Source: a virus
DNA length: 64,000 bases
Strand: one strand, 5' to 3'
Virus record (IMG/VR): IMGVR_UViG_3300035698_005189
Coordinates: 34,095-98,094 of that record
Under the pieces are notes generated by a model that made no database searches, had not been told where the DNA came from, and was given only the letters and a program-made list of their open reading frames with translations. Below are positions 1-7,212 of the stretch, in pieces; the first letter of the stretch is position 1, and the number at the start of each line of letters is the position of its first letter. Made by a program: the position numbers and the translations under genes.

Positions 1-280
1 GTAGGGTGTATCGTCCTCCGGAGCCTTCGACGACCAGCCGGTCACCCTTGCGGGACAGGGTGGGCTCGTTCAGGGCCTTTACCATCTTGGCCAGGGTCGC
101 ACAGTCCACGGCGGCGCTGACGGTTGCTGCCTCGCACGGGATGCGGACGCCTGACTCCACGTTCTGGGCGACGATGTGACCGTCTCCCAATACCGCGCAG
201 TTCAGGCCGTTGTCGGGTCGGCTGGCGGCGTACTTGCCGGCCACACCGAGAGCAGAGTTGAGGTCCATGCAGATCTCCAT
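1..280 (-). CDS. DNA polymerase sliding clamp (beta-clamp-like), N-terminal part, cut by window edge
   Basis: Reading from the ATG at 280 gives an open frame that runs off the left edge (about 93 residues seen). It begins MEICMDLNSALGVAGKYAAS and continues with a pattern typical of beta-clamp domain 1: a short helix, strands, then a segment like VDCATLAKMVKAL followed by LVVEGSGGRYTL, which resembles the 'vdak.L..ivk.l....l.i.sG...f.l' stretch of DnaN. A clamp would tether the family A polymerase encoded at 33168-35231 to DNA. The frame is closed upstream by a TGA at about 323 and no better start exists; no clear ribosome site is seen. Only the first quarter is visible, so the family call rests on pattern resemblance. 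A stem-loop at 351-385 lies upstream. Confidence 0.55.
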   Translation of the reverse strand, partial: MEICMDLNSALGVAGKYAASRPDNGLNCAVLGDGHIVAQNVESGVRIPCEAATVSAAVDCATLAKMVKALNEPTLSRKGDRLVVEGSGGRYTL

Positions 281-350
281 GGAGTTGCCGGGGGCCTGTG
301 TCGTCGCGCGTGGGGTCGGCGGTCACCTCGTCACCATAACCCAGAACGAG

Positions 351-385
351 CCAAGGCCCGGGAGCGATGTGCTCCCGGGCCTTGG
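351..385. terminator. 15-bp perfect inverted repeat, likely terminator
   Basis: A perfect 15-bp stem (351-365 with 371-385, CCAAGGCCCGGGAGC type) has a 5-nt loop. It lies between the small ORF ending at 398 and the clamp gene starting at 280. No T-tract follows on either strand, so it may be a non-canonical terminator or an mRNA-stabilising hairpin. Confidence 0.6.
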
Positions 386-397
386 CGGTGGTCTGTG

Positions 398-550
398 CTA
401 TCCTTCCTCGTCATCATCCATGTCCTCGAACTCGTCGCGCTGCAGGTCGGTGCCAGCGATGATGTCGGCAAACACCCTGACTCTTGGGCGGCTCCCCGGC
501 GGTGTAACCCGTCGTGACGCGCACCCGACTCGTACGCGTCTCCAAAAGGT
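398..550 (-). pseudogene. Small acidic coding region with an apparent frame break
   Basis: Downstream of the stop at 551 the sequence keeps a coding-like third-position GC bias, but in two different frames. One frame reads ...VRVTTGYTAGEPPKSQ. The other, one base out, reads VFADIIAGTDLQRDEFEDMD and ends in DDDEEG at a TAG (398-400). Joining them by dropping one G near 476-478 gives a continuous acidic protein. In the sequence as given, only the short GTG ORF from 475 to 398 (25 aa) is intact. A sequencing indel in a GGG run is the simplest explanation; function is unknown. Confidence 0.35.
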
Positions 551-883
551 TTAGGCGGCGTGGACGTTGATGATCTTGCGGCCCTTCACGTCGACGAGGT
601 CGGTGATGGCGTTGACACTGGCCAGCGCGAGGTGGTCACTGTCCTGGTCGGCGTCCACGAGGCCGATGGTCAGGAGGATGTTCATGGCCACGAAGTCTAC
701 GAGGTCGCACTCTTCTTCGACGATGACCCACTCACCGAAGACACCCGTCTCGAGGTCGGCGCGGCGTACGCGGATGTAGCCAGACCACTCGTCGTCTTTG
801 TTGTCGTCGAAGCGCTCGATGAGGATGCGGGTGGCGTCAATTTCGAGGGTCTCGGTGGGCAGGGCGGCTGCGGTCTCTGGCAT
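551..883 (-). CDS. Hypothetical acidic protein (110 aa)
   Basis: No family recognised. The 110-aa protein is acidic, with alternating hydrophobic and charged stretches (for example YIRVRRADLETGVFGEWVIV) suggesting a beta-rich fold. It is the first gene after promoter module 1: the ATG at 883 sits about 45 nt after the TATAT element and the 5' stem-loop at 905-921, and is preceded by GGAGTCGTT, which serves as the ribosome site. It therefore heads a short transcript that would also reach the 398-550 region and possibly the clamp gene. Confidence 0.7.
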   Translation of the reverse strand: MPETAAALPTETLEIDATRILIERFDDNKDDEWSGYIRVRRADLETGVFGEWVIVEEECDLVDFVAMNILLTIGLVDADQDSDHLALASVNAITDLVDVKGRKIINVHAA

Positions 884-904
884 AACGACTCCGTGATGGT
901 TGGC

Positions 905-921
905 GGCGGGACACTCCCGCC
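905..921 (-). promoter_or_regulatory. 5'-leader stem-loop after promoter module 1
   Basis: On the minus strand GGCGGGA-GTG-TCCCGCC forms a 7-bp stem with a 3-nt loop. It starts 7 nt after the TATAT element, so it would lie at the very 5' end of the transcript. Equivalent stem-loops with different sequences occur at the same place in modules 2 and 3. Confidence 0.65.
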
Positions 922-928
922 TTCACCA

Positions 929-961
929 ATATAGGGAGTGCGCCCAGCTACGCCGTGATCA
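929..961 (-). promoter_or_regulatory. Promoter module 1 (TGATC-N15-GCACTCCCTATAT)
   Basis: On the minus strand TGATC (961-957) is followed after exactly 15 nt by GCACTCCCTATAT (941-929). The same arrangement and spacing occur at 7180-7212 and 43082-43114. The upstream half overlaps the end of the preceding gene (stop at 948). TATAT is -10-like, but there is no normal -35 at 17 bp, so this is probably a phage-specific promoter. The flanks of modules 1 and 2 (921-968 and 7172-7219) are nearly identical over about 48 bp. Confidence 0.65.
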
Positions 962-1286
962 TTCGTCTCATGTTTTCTGCAGCGTGCCCAGCTATTCGTC
1001 TTAGGGCAGTCTCCAGGTCCATGTCCCCGGCCCGGACCTCGTCGGCCAGCACCTCGACCCAGGCATCCAGCGCACCCAGCTCCACGACAGGCGGGGGAGG
1101 GGGGACGCCCAGCCAGAGGGCGAGGCCGTTCGCTACCTCTACGTCGTCGGTGGCCTTGGCGTAGGCGCGGAGTGCGACGACGGCAGCGGGGTCCCTGCCC
1201 GGCACCAGCACGAAGGCCTCCCGATCACCCAGCGGGCCCCGGTGGTGGTGGACTACGCTGAACTTACCAGCGAGCCAGCCGCTCAA
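948..1286 (-). CDS. Hypothetical protein (112 aa)
   Basis: No family recognised. The TTG start at 1286 overlaps the TGA of the preceding gene (TTGA junction), implying translational coupling. The protein has a mid-protein polyproline stretch (GVPPPPPVVELG) and a helical C-terminus (LETALRRIAGHAAENMRRM). Its last codons lie inside promoter module 1, so the promoter is embedded in coding sequence. Confidence 0.65.
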   Translation of the reverse strand: MSGWLAGKFSVVHHHRGPLGDREAFVLVPGRDPAAVVALRAYAKATDDVEVANGLALWLGVPPPPPVVELGALDAWVEVLADEVRAGDMDLETALRRIAGHAAENMRRMITA

Positions 1287-1924
1287 GGGAGGACCTGTAC
1301 GAAGCCGGCTGCCTCAGCTGCAAAGAGGGCGCGGAGGATACCGGACTCGATGAGGTCCACGACCTCGGGCGGGTAGCCCAGCAGCGTGATCTGGGTGTTG
1401 GGTCCGACGGGCGTCACGATCGGCGGGGGCACAATGAGGGCCTCTGCCGGGGTGTCGTCGGCCAGGACCGCCACAGGCTCCGACTTCGAGGCGGCCTTGT
1501 GGGTCGTCTGCTTGGGGAGCCACTCCTGACGACGGATGGACTCGGGGAGGCGGGGCGGGGGCCAGTTGGCTGGCGTGGTCTGGCCCCAGCACTCGGCCGG
1601 TGTCTCGTCGTAGGGACCGTAGGCGTTGAAGAGGGCGATCCAGCGTACGCGAAGCCGAGCTTCGCCCGTGCCCACGGTACCCCACCACGTCGCCCCATCC
1701 GACTTCCGCTTCCTGAACAGGCGGAAGCGCCCGGGCGACGCGTCGGCCCGGGTGATGGCGCTCCGAAGGGTCTTGTGCCAGCGGTCGGCTGGGACGCGGG
1801 CCAGGTAGCGCATCGCTTCGGTGGCTTCCTCGGTCGTGGCGTCGTCACCCCTGACTGGGAGGCCCCGTACCTCAGCGAAGGTCAGGGCGACGTAGCGATC
1901 GGTTTCTACCTTCTTGCGGGCCAT
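1283..1924 (-). CDS. Hypothetical protein (213 aa)
   Basis: No family recognised. The ATG at 1924 is preceded by GAGGTGAGCC, a good ribosome site. The N-terminus is basic (MARKKVETDRYVALTF). The middle has many Trp and Arg residues (RKSDGATWWGTVGTGEARLR), which might bind nucleic acid, and the C-terminal part is hydrophobic and Pro-rich (IVPPPIVTPVG). It is co-transcribed with the genes on either side. Confidence 0.7.
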   Translation of the reverse strand: MARKKVETDRYVALTFAEVRGLPVRGDDATTEEATEAMRYLARVPADRWHKTLRSAITRADASPGRFRLFRKRKSDGATWWGTVGTGEARLRVRWIALFNAYGPYDETPAECWGQTTPANWPPPRLPESIRRQEWLPKQTTHKAASKSEPVAVLADDTPAEALIVPPPIVTPVGPNTQITLLGYPPEVVDLIESGILRALFAAEAAGFVQVLP

Positions 1925-1951
1925 GGCTCACCTCTGCAGTGTAGTCGCCGC

Positions 1952-2302
1952 TCAGCCGTCTGCTGGCTTCGTCATGTAGCCCCGGAGCATTTCCCGGGGG
2001 TCGGATAGTACAGATCCGCCCTCGCCTGTGGTAACGGTCACGATCGGCACACCAAGGGCAGCACCGGCTCCGTGCAGCGCCGCGATCCCGTCGGGTGAGC
2101 CATTGCCGATCTCTGGAACGAGCACGGCTCGCAGTTTACCCTTTTCCGCAGCCCGTCGGCATAGCTCCCCAGCCTCGGAGGCTGTCGTCAAGGTACAAGG
2201 GCTCTCCATGACCCACCCTGTGCTGTCCTTAGACAGCACAGAGGCGATGAGGCCGATGCGGGCGGGGATGGCTCCAATCCAAAAGTCAGTAGGGAGCGTC
2301 AT
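1952..2302 (-). CDS. Hypothetical protein with a deoxyribosyltransferase-like fold
   Basis: This 116-aa protein begins MTLPTDFWIGAIPARIGLIA and has a Rossmann-like pattern: a strand (LRAVLVPEIGNG), a small-residue helix (DGIAALHGAGAALGV) and another strand (PIVTVTT). This resembles nucleoside 2-deoxyribosyltransferase-like / DUF4406-type folds, in which a short helix before a 'G.PV' strand is typical. The upstream neighbour (2299-2802) shares this look, so the two may be paralogues or work together. The function is inferred from fold pattern only; no catalytic residue is assigned. Confidence 0.55.
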   Translation of the reverse strand: MTLPTDFWIGAIPARIGLIASVLSKDSTGWVMESPCTLTTASEAGELCRRAAEKGKLRAVLVPEIGNGSPDGIAALHGAGAALGVPIVTVTTGEGGSVLSDPREMLRGYMTKPADG

Positions 2303-2802
2303 GGCTTCCTCGGCTTTCGACCGCGTGGCTTGCGGTCGTACGGGCGTTCCCGATGGGGGTGGACCTTCTCACGGCGGAGGCGGGGAGCAAGCTCGGCGTC
2401 GGCTGTGTCCCAGCATCGCTGGCCTGCCGGTGCCTTGCACGTCGGGCAGTCGTAGGCTGACCGGCGGGCGTCCCACTGGAGATCGTGGGCCTCGAGGTAG
2501 CCCAGAGCCTCTGCGATAGCGGAGTGTATGTCCCGCACCACGAGGCTGCTGGCTGTGACGATCATCGGCTTCCACGGGGCCTCTGTGGTCACGACCACTG
2601 GAACCCCCGTCGCGTAGGCAGCAGCCGCAAGGCACTCGCCGTAGGCGTTCGTCGGGCCGACCAGGATCACCTGGGCTGCGCGCATGGCCAGGATCTGGTC
2701 GTCGAGGGTTGGCTCGCAGCAGGGGCGGCCCATATACCCGGCCAGCTCGAGTGCCTCGTGGGCTAAGTCAGGCACGTTGCCGATGTCGAGGAAGTGAGCC
2801 AT
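2299..2802 (-). CDS. Deoxyribosyltransferase-like protein with C-terminal zinc-binding tail
   Basis: The N-terminal two thirds (167 aa in all) contain AAQVILVGPTNAYGECLAAA followed by YATGVPVVVTTEAP, the Gly/Ala-rich helix and 'GVPV' strand seen in nucleoside-deoxyribosyltransferase-like proteins. The C-terminus carries CPTCKAPAGQRCW followed by HPHRERPYDRK, the CxxCxxxxGxxC...H pattern of a small zinc-binding tail common in actinobacteriophage proteins. The end is highly basic (RKPRGRKPRKP), suggesting nucleic-acid contact. It overlaps the next gene by ATGA. Confidence 0.6.
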   Translation of the reverse strand: MAHFLDIGNVPDLAHEALELAGYMGRPCCEPTLDDQILAMRAAQVILVGPTNAYGECLAAAAYATGVPVVVTTEAPWKPMIVTASSLVVRDIHSAIAEALGYLEAHDLQWDARRSAYDCPTCKAPAGQRCWDTADAELAPRLRREKVHPHRERPYDRKPRGRKPRKP

Positions 2803-3371
2803 TATCGTCTCCCGAGATACTTGAGCATCCGCGTCTGCAGGTCGACGGGGCGGAGGGTCGGCTCCGGGTGGCCGCAGACAGGGCAGCGACGGTCAGCGAT
2901 ACGGCCCGAGGGGGTGGAGTCGCTCTCGTCAGCGCGGGGGTAGGGGTGGGCTGGGCGGCTGCATACCGCGCAACGGGGGCCGAGAGCCTCCCGCTTTGGC
3001 TGTGCCGCCTTCTGGGGCGTAGCGGCTCCCGCCTGGGTGAAGACTCGGGCACCGTCCCAGGTCGCGGGGAGGCCCTGCGGGATATCGGTCGCAGCTGGGA
3101 CTACTGCCACGACGACGTCGGCCTTGGCTGGCTTCGTGGCCTCCAGGATAGCGACCTTCCAGTCATCCTCGGTGAACGGGTATGAGACGGAGACGACGCG
3201 CCCCCGCGTAGCCAGCTCGAGGCCGACATCGGTGGGCGTCACGGAGGCTGTCGGGTCCTCCACCTCGTCGCACACGATGAGGGTCAGGGCGGCCTCGGCA
3301 TCCTCGTGGTCCGACGGCTCTCCGCCGACCAGCCAGGCGAAGACCTCCAGGTAGTCGGTAATTGTCCTCAT
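2802..3371 (-). CDS. Hypothetical protein with C-terminal zinc ribbon
   Basis: This 189-aa protein has an acidic N-terminal half and a beta-type middle (RGRVVSVSYPFTEDDWKVAI). At the C-terminus are two Cys pairs (CAVCSRPAH and RRCPVCGHPEP) about 30 residues apart, the layout of a four-Cys zinc ribbon, then a basic end (MLKYLGRR). No family recognised; the ribbon suggests nucleic-acid or protein binding. Confidence 0.65.
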   Translation of the reverse strand: MRTITDYLEVFAWLVGGEPSDHEDAEAALTLIVCDEVEDPTASVTPTDVGLELATRGRVVSVSYPFTEDDWKVAILEATKPAKADVVVAVVPAATDIPQGLPATWDGARVFTQAGAATPQKAAQPKREALGPRCAVCSRPAHPYPRADESDSTPSGRIADRRCPVCGHPEPTLRPVDLQTRMLKYLGRR

Positions 3372-4072
3372 GATCGTCTCCCAAGAAGGTGCTCAATATC
3401 CATGATGCTGAGGCCTGAGCCTCTGAGTCGGGCTTCCGTGACCATACCAGACACCTGCAGCTCACGATTACCGAGGGTGACGTCCCACGCGAGGCCGACG
3501 TTGTGCCTAATCACGCACAGGGCGATAGTCGGGCGGCTGGCCGGTAGTCGCAGGCTGCGCTCAACGGACGGATGACTCGCACCGACCAGGGTGGCGTACA
3601 CCCGGATGGCCCGCAGGGCGTCTTCGTCTGTGAGCGAGACCAGGCGAACCGGGCGTGCGGCTGTGGGCTTCTCAGCGAGCTTCGCCTCCAGCTCCCGCTC
3701 CTTCTTACGAAAGGCAGCCATGACGACCTTCTGCTGGCTGTCCACCCGCGAGCGGTCCCGGGCGGCCTTGTCGAAGGCCTTGTTGGCGGCGCGCAGGGCG
3801 GTCCGGGAGTCCTCCAGCTCAACCTCGGTCTCGCGCCAGCCCTTGGCTACGTCGGCTGTGCGCTTCTTCTGGTCGTGTAGTTCGGTCCGGAGGGCTGTGA
3901 CGGCAGCCTCCCTGGTGGCGTCTGCGCTCGGAGGGAAGTCGGGAACATCCGTGTCGTCAGGGACCGGGTCCTCGTCGGCCCGCGGTGCTCGGTTCCTGCG
4001 GCGGGCCTCCATAAAGGCATCGTCGCCAGCGGTGGACCAGGGACGGGGGCCCGGGCGTGGAGGGTTGGTCAT
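3368..4072 (-). CDS. Coiled-coil hypothetical protein (234 aa)
   Basis: Residues about 50-140 form a long charged heptad-like segment (TALRTELHDQKKRTADVAKG ... RKKERELEAKLAEKP), which predicts a coiled coil. The N-terminus is Pro/Arg-rich and probably disordered. The C-terminal part (RVYATLVGASHPSVERSLRL onward) looks globular. No family recognised. It overlaps both neighbours by ATGA-type junctions and is probably a scaffold or DNA-associated protein. Confidence 0.65.
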   Translation of the reverse strand: MTNPPRPGPRPWSTAGDDAFMEARRRNRAPRADEDPVPDDTDVPDFPPSADATREAAVTALRTELHDQKKRTADVAKGWRETEVELEDSRTALRAANKAFDKAARDRSRVDSQQKVVMAAFRKKERELEAKLAEKPTAARPVRLVSLTDEDALRAIRVYATLVGASHPSVERSLRLPASRPTIALCVIRHNVGLAWDVTLGNRELQVSGMVTEARLRGSGLSIMDIEHLLGRRS

Positions 4073-4467
4073 GCGATCATCCCGGCCGCGATCATCCTGG
4101 CCACGGCGTAGGTGGTGTCGTCTTTCCAGGCAGCCCCGGAGGGCGCAAGGAGTTCGGGGTTAGGGAGGGCGGGGACGAGGTCGGACGCGTACCACCACTG
4201 GGTGAACGGCCGGCCGTTGGGGCTGACCAGGGGCCGGTGCTTTACGAGGTACTCCGTCTCGCCCGGGCCTATCGGGTGGCGGACACTGACGACCACTCCC
4301 GCCCGGGAATCGCCCAGGCCAGGTGCGTGGCCATCCCGACCGGCAAAGCGACGAATCCGCATGAGCTGAGACGCGGTCCCCTCTGTCGTGGCCTCTTCCC
4401 ACAGGGCGGCCCGGAGGCAGACTTTCTCGCCTTCTACGAACTTGCACATAGCGGAACGATCACCCAC
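4069..4467 (-). CDS. Hypothetical protein (132 aa)
   Basis: The GTG at 4467 is preceded by AGGAGGTGTCCT, a strong ribosome site. The protein contains MCKFVEGEKVCLRAALWEE near the start and a basic, aromatic middle (HPIGPGETEYLVKHRPLVSP). No family recognised. The stop overlaps the next start (ATGA). Confidence 0.65.
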   Translation of the reverse strand: MGDRSAMCKFVEGEKVCLRAALWEEATTEGTASQLMRIRRFAGRDGHAPGLGDSRAGVVVSVRHPIGPGETEYLVKHRPLVSPNGRPFTQWWYASDLVPALPNPELLAPSGAAWKDDTTYAVARMIAAGMIA

Positions 4468-4516
4468 AGGACACCTCCTGTCCGGTTAGTCGCTGGTAGA
4501 CGCCCTGGGCTGGTCG

Positions 4517-4777
4517 TCACCGACGGCGTTTACGAGGCCTCATGCAGGACATATCGGCTACCGTGTTGCCCCGCTCGGACTTGCCGGGGACGTTGATCCC
4601 GAGGTCGGCGCAGTGCTCCCGTGCCCACCAGCCCTGAACGAGTAGGCAGCTGGGGCCGTCGAAGCCGATGATGACCGAGCGGGGGACGAAGACGGCCTTC
4701 CCGTCGAGCAGGCGCATCTTGCGCGACTTGACTCGTTCCTCGAGGATAGGGGTATCGGGGTCGAGTTGAACTCTCAT
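4517..4777 (-). CDS. Hypothetical basic protein (86 aa)
   Basis: The start was set at the ATG at 4777 (MRVQLDPDTPILEERVKSRK), which follows AAGGATGCG and overlaps the stop of the upstream gene; a longer frame upstream is a shadow. The middle reads VFVPRSVIIGFDGPSCLLVQ and the end is strongly basic (CMRPRKRRR). No family recognised. Confidence 0.6.
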   Translation of the reverse strand: MRVQLDPDTPILEERVKSRKMRLLDGKAVFVPRSVIIGFDGPSCLLVQGWWAREHCADLGINVPGKSERGNTVADMSCMRPRKRRR

Positions 4778-5013
4778 CGCATCCTTCCATCTGTGCAGAT
4801 CCCGGGAGAGGCGCAGAGGCGTCGTGTCGTCAGGCAGCAGTCCCCGTTGACGTAGTAGACACACTCGGTCGCTGGGGCGCCGACGGGCTCGGCTTCAACG
4901 AGAACGCGCCCTACCTCGCAGATCTCGGTGAGATCGCAGGGTAAGGCGCGCAGGGCGGACCGGGAGCAGGCGCAGAGCCCGTTCGGTCGCCGATAGAGGC
5001 AGGCAGCCGTCAT
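4774..5013 (-). CDS. Small cysteine-rich protein (79 aa)
   Basis: It starts at the ATG at 5013 in a TGACATG junction with the upstream gene. Of 79 residues, nine are Cys, arranged as C-L-Y..., CAC, PC, IC, EC, DCC, LC and IC, so metal binding or disulfides are likely. No family recognised. Confidence 0.6.
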   Translation of the reverse strand: MTAACLYRRPNGLCACSRSALRALPCDLTEICEVGRVLVEAEPVGAPATECVYYVNGDCCLTTRRLCASPGICTDGRMR

Positions 5014-5014
5014 G

Positions 5015-5686
5015 TCAGCAGCCCACGACGTAAGCGATGAGCCACGCAGCGAGGGCCAGACAAGTGAAGACCAGGGCGGCTCCCGCTGACTGGAGCCGGG
5101 ACTCGGGGCTGCGGGGGTGGATAGGCTGGGGGTCGTCGTCAGGTCCCTCGGTCGGCCAGACTTCGCACAGGTCCACGACCTCCGGAGGGATGCGGTCGGG
5201 TACTGGGAGGTCGTCGGGACGCCCGACTCCCTTGTAGTTGTAGTTCCCATGCCGCACAGCCGAGTCGCAGGCTGCGTGGGCGGCGTTGAAGGCGGGGTGC
5301 TCGCGCTCGGCCTCAGCGCAGGGGGTGCAGATCTCGGACCCGTCGAAGAAGGAGCCGGTCGTGGTACGGGCGGCGTTGCGACAGGTCCCGCAGGTGCCGG
5401 TGTAGTCCATCGGCTCGATGGCGGGGGCGTTGAGCCCGAGCATCCAGGCTGCGGAGAGATGAGTCATGGTCTCGGGTCGGCCGCCTTGGGGATTCCAGAC
5501 CACGAGGCCCGGGTGCTCCGGGTCGTAGACCAGGAGCCCGGTGAGGCCGCCAAGCCGTACCACGATGCGGTCGGAACAGTCGGGGTCCACAGCCAGGCTG
5601 ACGGCGCGGAGGGCCATACCTTCGTAGACGGTCGAGCAGCCAGAGGACTGGACACGGAAGGAGTCGGCGAGGGAGCGTCGGTTCAT
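5015..5686 (-). CDS. Zinc-binding membrane-anchored hypothetical protein (223 aa)
   Basis: The central region holds CGTCRNAARTTTGSFFDG and ICTPCAEAEREHPAF, two CxxC pairs, followed by a His/Asn motif (RHGNYNYKG). This layout is seen in many uncharacterised phage zinc proteins. The C-terminus is one hydrophobic helix (GAALVFTCLALAAWLIAYVV), so it may be a tail-anchored membrane protein. It follows the hairpin at 5701-5724 and has a strong ribosome site (AGGAGATCCCGC before ATG). Confidence 0.65.
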   Translation of the reverse strand: MNRRSLADSFRVQSSGCSTVYEGMALRAVSLAVDPDCSDRIVVRLGGLTGLLVYDPEHPGLVVWNPQGGRPETMTHLSAAWMLGLNAPAIEPMDYTGTCGTCRNAARTTTGSFFDGSEICTPCAEAEREHPAFNAAHAACDSAVRHGNYNYKGVGRPDDLPVPDRIPPEVVDLCEVWPTEGPDDDPQPIHPRSPESRLQSAGAALVFTCLALAAWLIAYVVGC

Positions 5687-5700
5687 GCGGGATCTCCTGT

Positions 5701-5724
5701 GCCCCCTCCGTCGTCGGAGGGGGC
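5701..5724. terminator. 10-bp GC-rich hairpin, likely terminator or mRNA stabiliser
   Basis: GCCCCCTCCG (5701-5710) pairs perfectly with CGGAGGGGGC (5715-5724) around a TCGT loop. It lies in the 54-nt gap between two genes, just after the stop at 5741 and just before the ribosome site of the gene starting at 5686. No T-tract is present. Confidence 0.65.
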
Positions 5725-5740
5725 GGGGGTGTAGTCGTGG

Positions 5741-6229
5741 TTAGTACTCGCCGCTGTGGTGGCCGTACTCGTCGGGGTCTTCGATGCTGCAGCCCATCGT
5801 GTCGTTGTAGGCAGCGCAGCCGCCACCCATCCCCGCCATCATGGCGTTCTCGCGCCGGTCGTTGGCGTCGTCGATGCTGTCCTGCTCGTCATCGGTGAGC
5901 CAGAAGCCGAAGTCGGACCCGTCTCCCTCGTGGGTGCCGAAGCGGATGCCCTCGATCTCGTAGGTCCGTAGGATATCGTCGATGAGGTCGGACACCGTCT
6001 CCAGGTCCCACTCGGTATCGGTGGCCTTGGAGCGCTCCACGCCGCCGAGGATGGCCTGGCACGCGGCCTGGAAGCCGACGAGGTAGGGGGTGTCGGCCTT
6101 CGGGGTCCAGGTGCAGGCTTCGAGGAGGTTGGTGGCTCCCGTGACGTAGGCAGCCAGGACGGCCGCTTGGCGAAGGTCACCGTGCGACACGGTACCGATG
6201 ATGTTGAGGGTAGATCCGTGGGTGGTCAT
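5741..6229 (-). CDS. Hypothetical acidic protein (162 aa)
   Basis: Start taken at the ATG at 6229 (MTTHGSTLNIIGTVSHGDLR), in a TGACATG junction; the longer upstream frame is a shadow. Helical N-terminal half, then a very acidic segment (DGSDFGFWLTDDEQDSIDDA) and a Gly/Met/Cys stretch (MMAGMGGGCAAYNDTMGC). The end (DEYGHHSGEY) is acidic and His-rich. No family recognised. Confidence 0.6.
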   Translation of the reverse strand: MTTHGSTLNIIGTVSHGDLRQAAVLAAYVTGATNLLEACTWTPKADTPYLVGFQAACQAILGGVERSKATDTEWDLETVSDLIDDILRTYEIEGIRFGTHEGDGSDFGFWLTDDEQDSIDDANDRRENAMMAGMGGGCAAYNDTMGCSIEDPDEYGHHSGEY

Positions 6230-6230
6230 G

Positions 6231-6575
6231 TCAGGCTCCAGGCGCGGCTGGTGGGGTGTTTCGGAGGTCTTCGGGGAGGATGGCGCGGTAGGCGTCACGC
6301 GCCGACTCGTCGGGGCGGAGGTTGGCGGCTTCGCGGAGGGAGGGGATGTGGTCCCGTAGGTACGAAGCGACGGTAGCCGCCTCGATGAGCTTCAGCGACT
6401 CCGAAGACTGCGGCGCGTAGGCCCGACCCGTCTGCTCGGCCTGCTCGGCGGCCTTGCTCAGGCCGTCGGCCAGGTTGCGGGCGCAGTTGATGAAGTCGTT
6501 AACGGCGCGGGTGTGTGTCCGCTCGGCGGAGATGACTGCCTGCAGTAGGTAGGCTCGGGACTGAAAGGCGTTCAT
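6231..6575 (-). CDS. Hypothetical helical protein (114 aa)
   Basis: Mostly alpha-helical by composition (YLLQAVISAERTHTRAVNDF ... LADGLSKAAEQAEQT) with a Pro/Ala end. No family recognised. TGACATG junctions on both sides place it in the same transcript as 5741-7133. Confidence 0.6.
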   Translation of the reverse strand: MNAFQSRAYLLQAVISAERTHTRAVNDFINCARNLADGLSKAAEQAEQTGRAYAPQSSESLKLIEAATVASYLRDHIPSLREAANLRPDESARDAYRAILPEDLRNTPPAAPGA

Positions 6576-6576
6576 G

Positions 6577-6894
6577 TCAGGTTCCTTGAGAGTCGTAGGG
6601 GCGGGGGAAGTTGATGGCGTCTGCGGACCACGCGACGAGCTGGGCAGCCGTCATGCGGGGACCGTCAAAGGACAGGCGGAGGTCAGGGCCGACGTCGAGC
6701 TTGAAGGTGAAGTCGCTGGTGATTCCGCCGACGTTGCCCCGGGGCGGACCCCAGCGGAGGATGTGGACGGCTCCGTTGATCGTGCCCCGGGCGTACTCGC
6801 GACCCTCGGTGTCGTACGCCATGACCTCACGCTCCCGACCGCAGCGGTAGTGGCGGCCGACGGACGGGGAGACGAGGTGGTTGGTGGTGCCCAT
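6577..6894 (-). CDS. Hypothetical protein (105 aa)
   Basis: The ATG at 6894 overlaps the TAA of the upstream gene (TAATG). Sequence is beta-type (GTINGAVHILRWGPPRGNVG, DFTFKLDVGPDLRLSFDGP). No family recognised. Confidence 0.6.
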   Translation of the reverse strand: MGTTNHLVSPSVGRHYRCGREREVMAYDTEGREYARGTINGAVHILRWGPPRGNVGGITSDFTFKLDVGPDLRLSFDGPRMTAAQLVAWSADAINFPRPYDSQGT

Positions 6895-7133
6895 TAGACT
6901 GCCTGGGGGTTGACGGTGGTTTCGAGGGTGATCTTGTGGCTGGTCACGGAGGCCTCACCGGCTGCGGCGGGGCGAGCGTCCTGCAGTGCGATGGCTGCCT
7001 CGCAGTGCCCGATGAGGGTTCCGAGGTAGACGTCGGTGAAGACGAAGGCACCGTCGCCGTGGTCGTTGATGTCTTCAGAGACGGAGAGGCACTCGGCGGC
7101 GAGGGCGCGCATGGCGGCAGTGAGGTTGGACAC
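6894..7133 (-). CDS. Hypothetical protein, first gene after promoter module 2 (79 aa)
   Basis: The start is set at the GTG at 7133, which follows CTGGAGTCACC and lies just after promoter module 2 and its 5' stem-loop. A longer frame to 7244 would run through the promoter, so it is rejected. The protein reads MSNLTAAMRALAAECLSVSE onward and is helical then beta-type (GAFVFTDVYLGTLIGHCEAA). No family recognised. Confidence 0.65.
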   Translation of the reverse strand: MSNLTAAMRALAAECLSVSEDINDHGDGAFVFTDVYLGTLIGHCEAAIALQDARPAAAGEASVTSHKITLETTVNPQAV

Positions 7134-7153
7134 GGTGACTCCAGTCGGTTGGT

Positions 7154-7172
7154 GACGAGGAGAGTCCTCGTC
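7154..7172 (-). promoter_or_regulatory. 5'-leader stem-loop after promoter module 2
   Basis: On the minus strand GACGAGGA-CTC-TCCTCGTC is a perfect 8-bp stem with a 3-nt loop, starting 7 nt after the TATAT element, exactly as in module 1. It is followed by ACCAACC and the GGAGTC ribosome site. Confidence 0.65.
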
Positions 7173-7179
7173 TTCAACG

Positions 7180-7212
7180 ATATAGGGAGTGCGCCAGGCT
7201 ACGCCGTGATCA
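7180..7212 (-). promoter_or_regulatory. Promoter module 2 (TGATC-N15-GCACTCCCTATAT)
   Basis: TGATC (7212-7208) and GCACTCCCTATAT (7192-7180) are separated by 15 nt. It drives the transcript beginning with 6894-7133. The upstream part overlaps the last codons of the DUF2786 gene (stop at 7210). Confidence 0.65.

Noticed and set aside
42-326. 94-codon frame on the minus strand
   Set aside because: It is Arg-rich and out of frame with the clamp-like reading frame, which has a recognisable pattern and better codon bias.
926-941. TATAGGGAG on the plus strand resembles the start of a T7 promoter
   Set aside because: The same sequence is conserved with minus-strand blocks and all nearby genes are on the minus strand. 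The T7-like upstream bases (TAATACGACTCAC) are absent, apart from a chance TAATACGACT at the primase stop near 43112 that is in the opposite orientation to TATAGGGAG.
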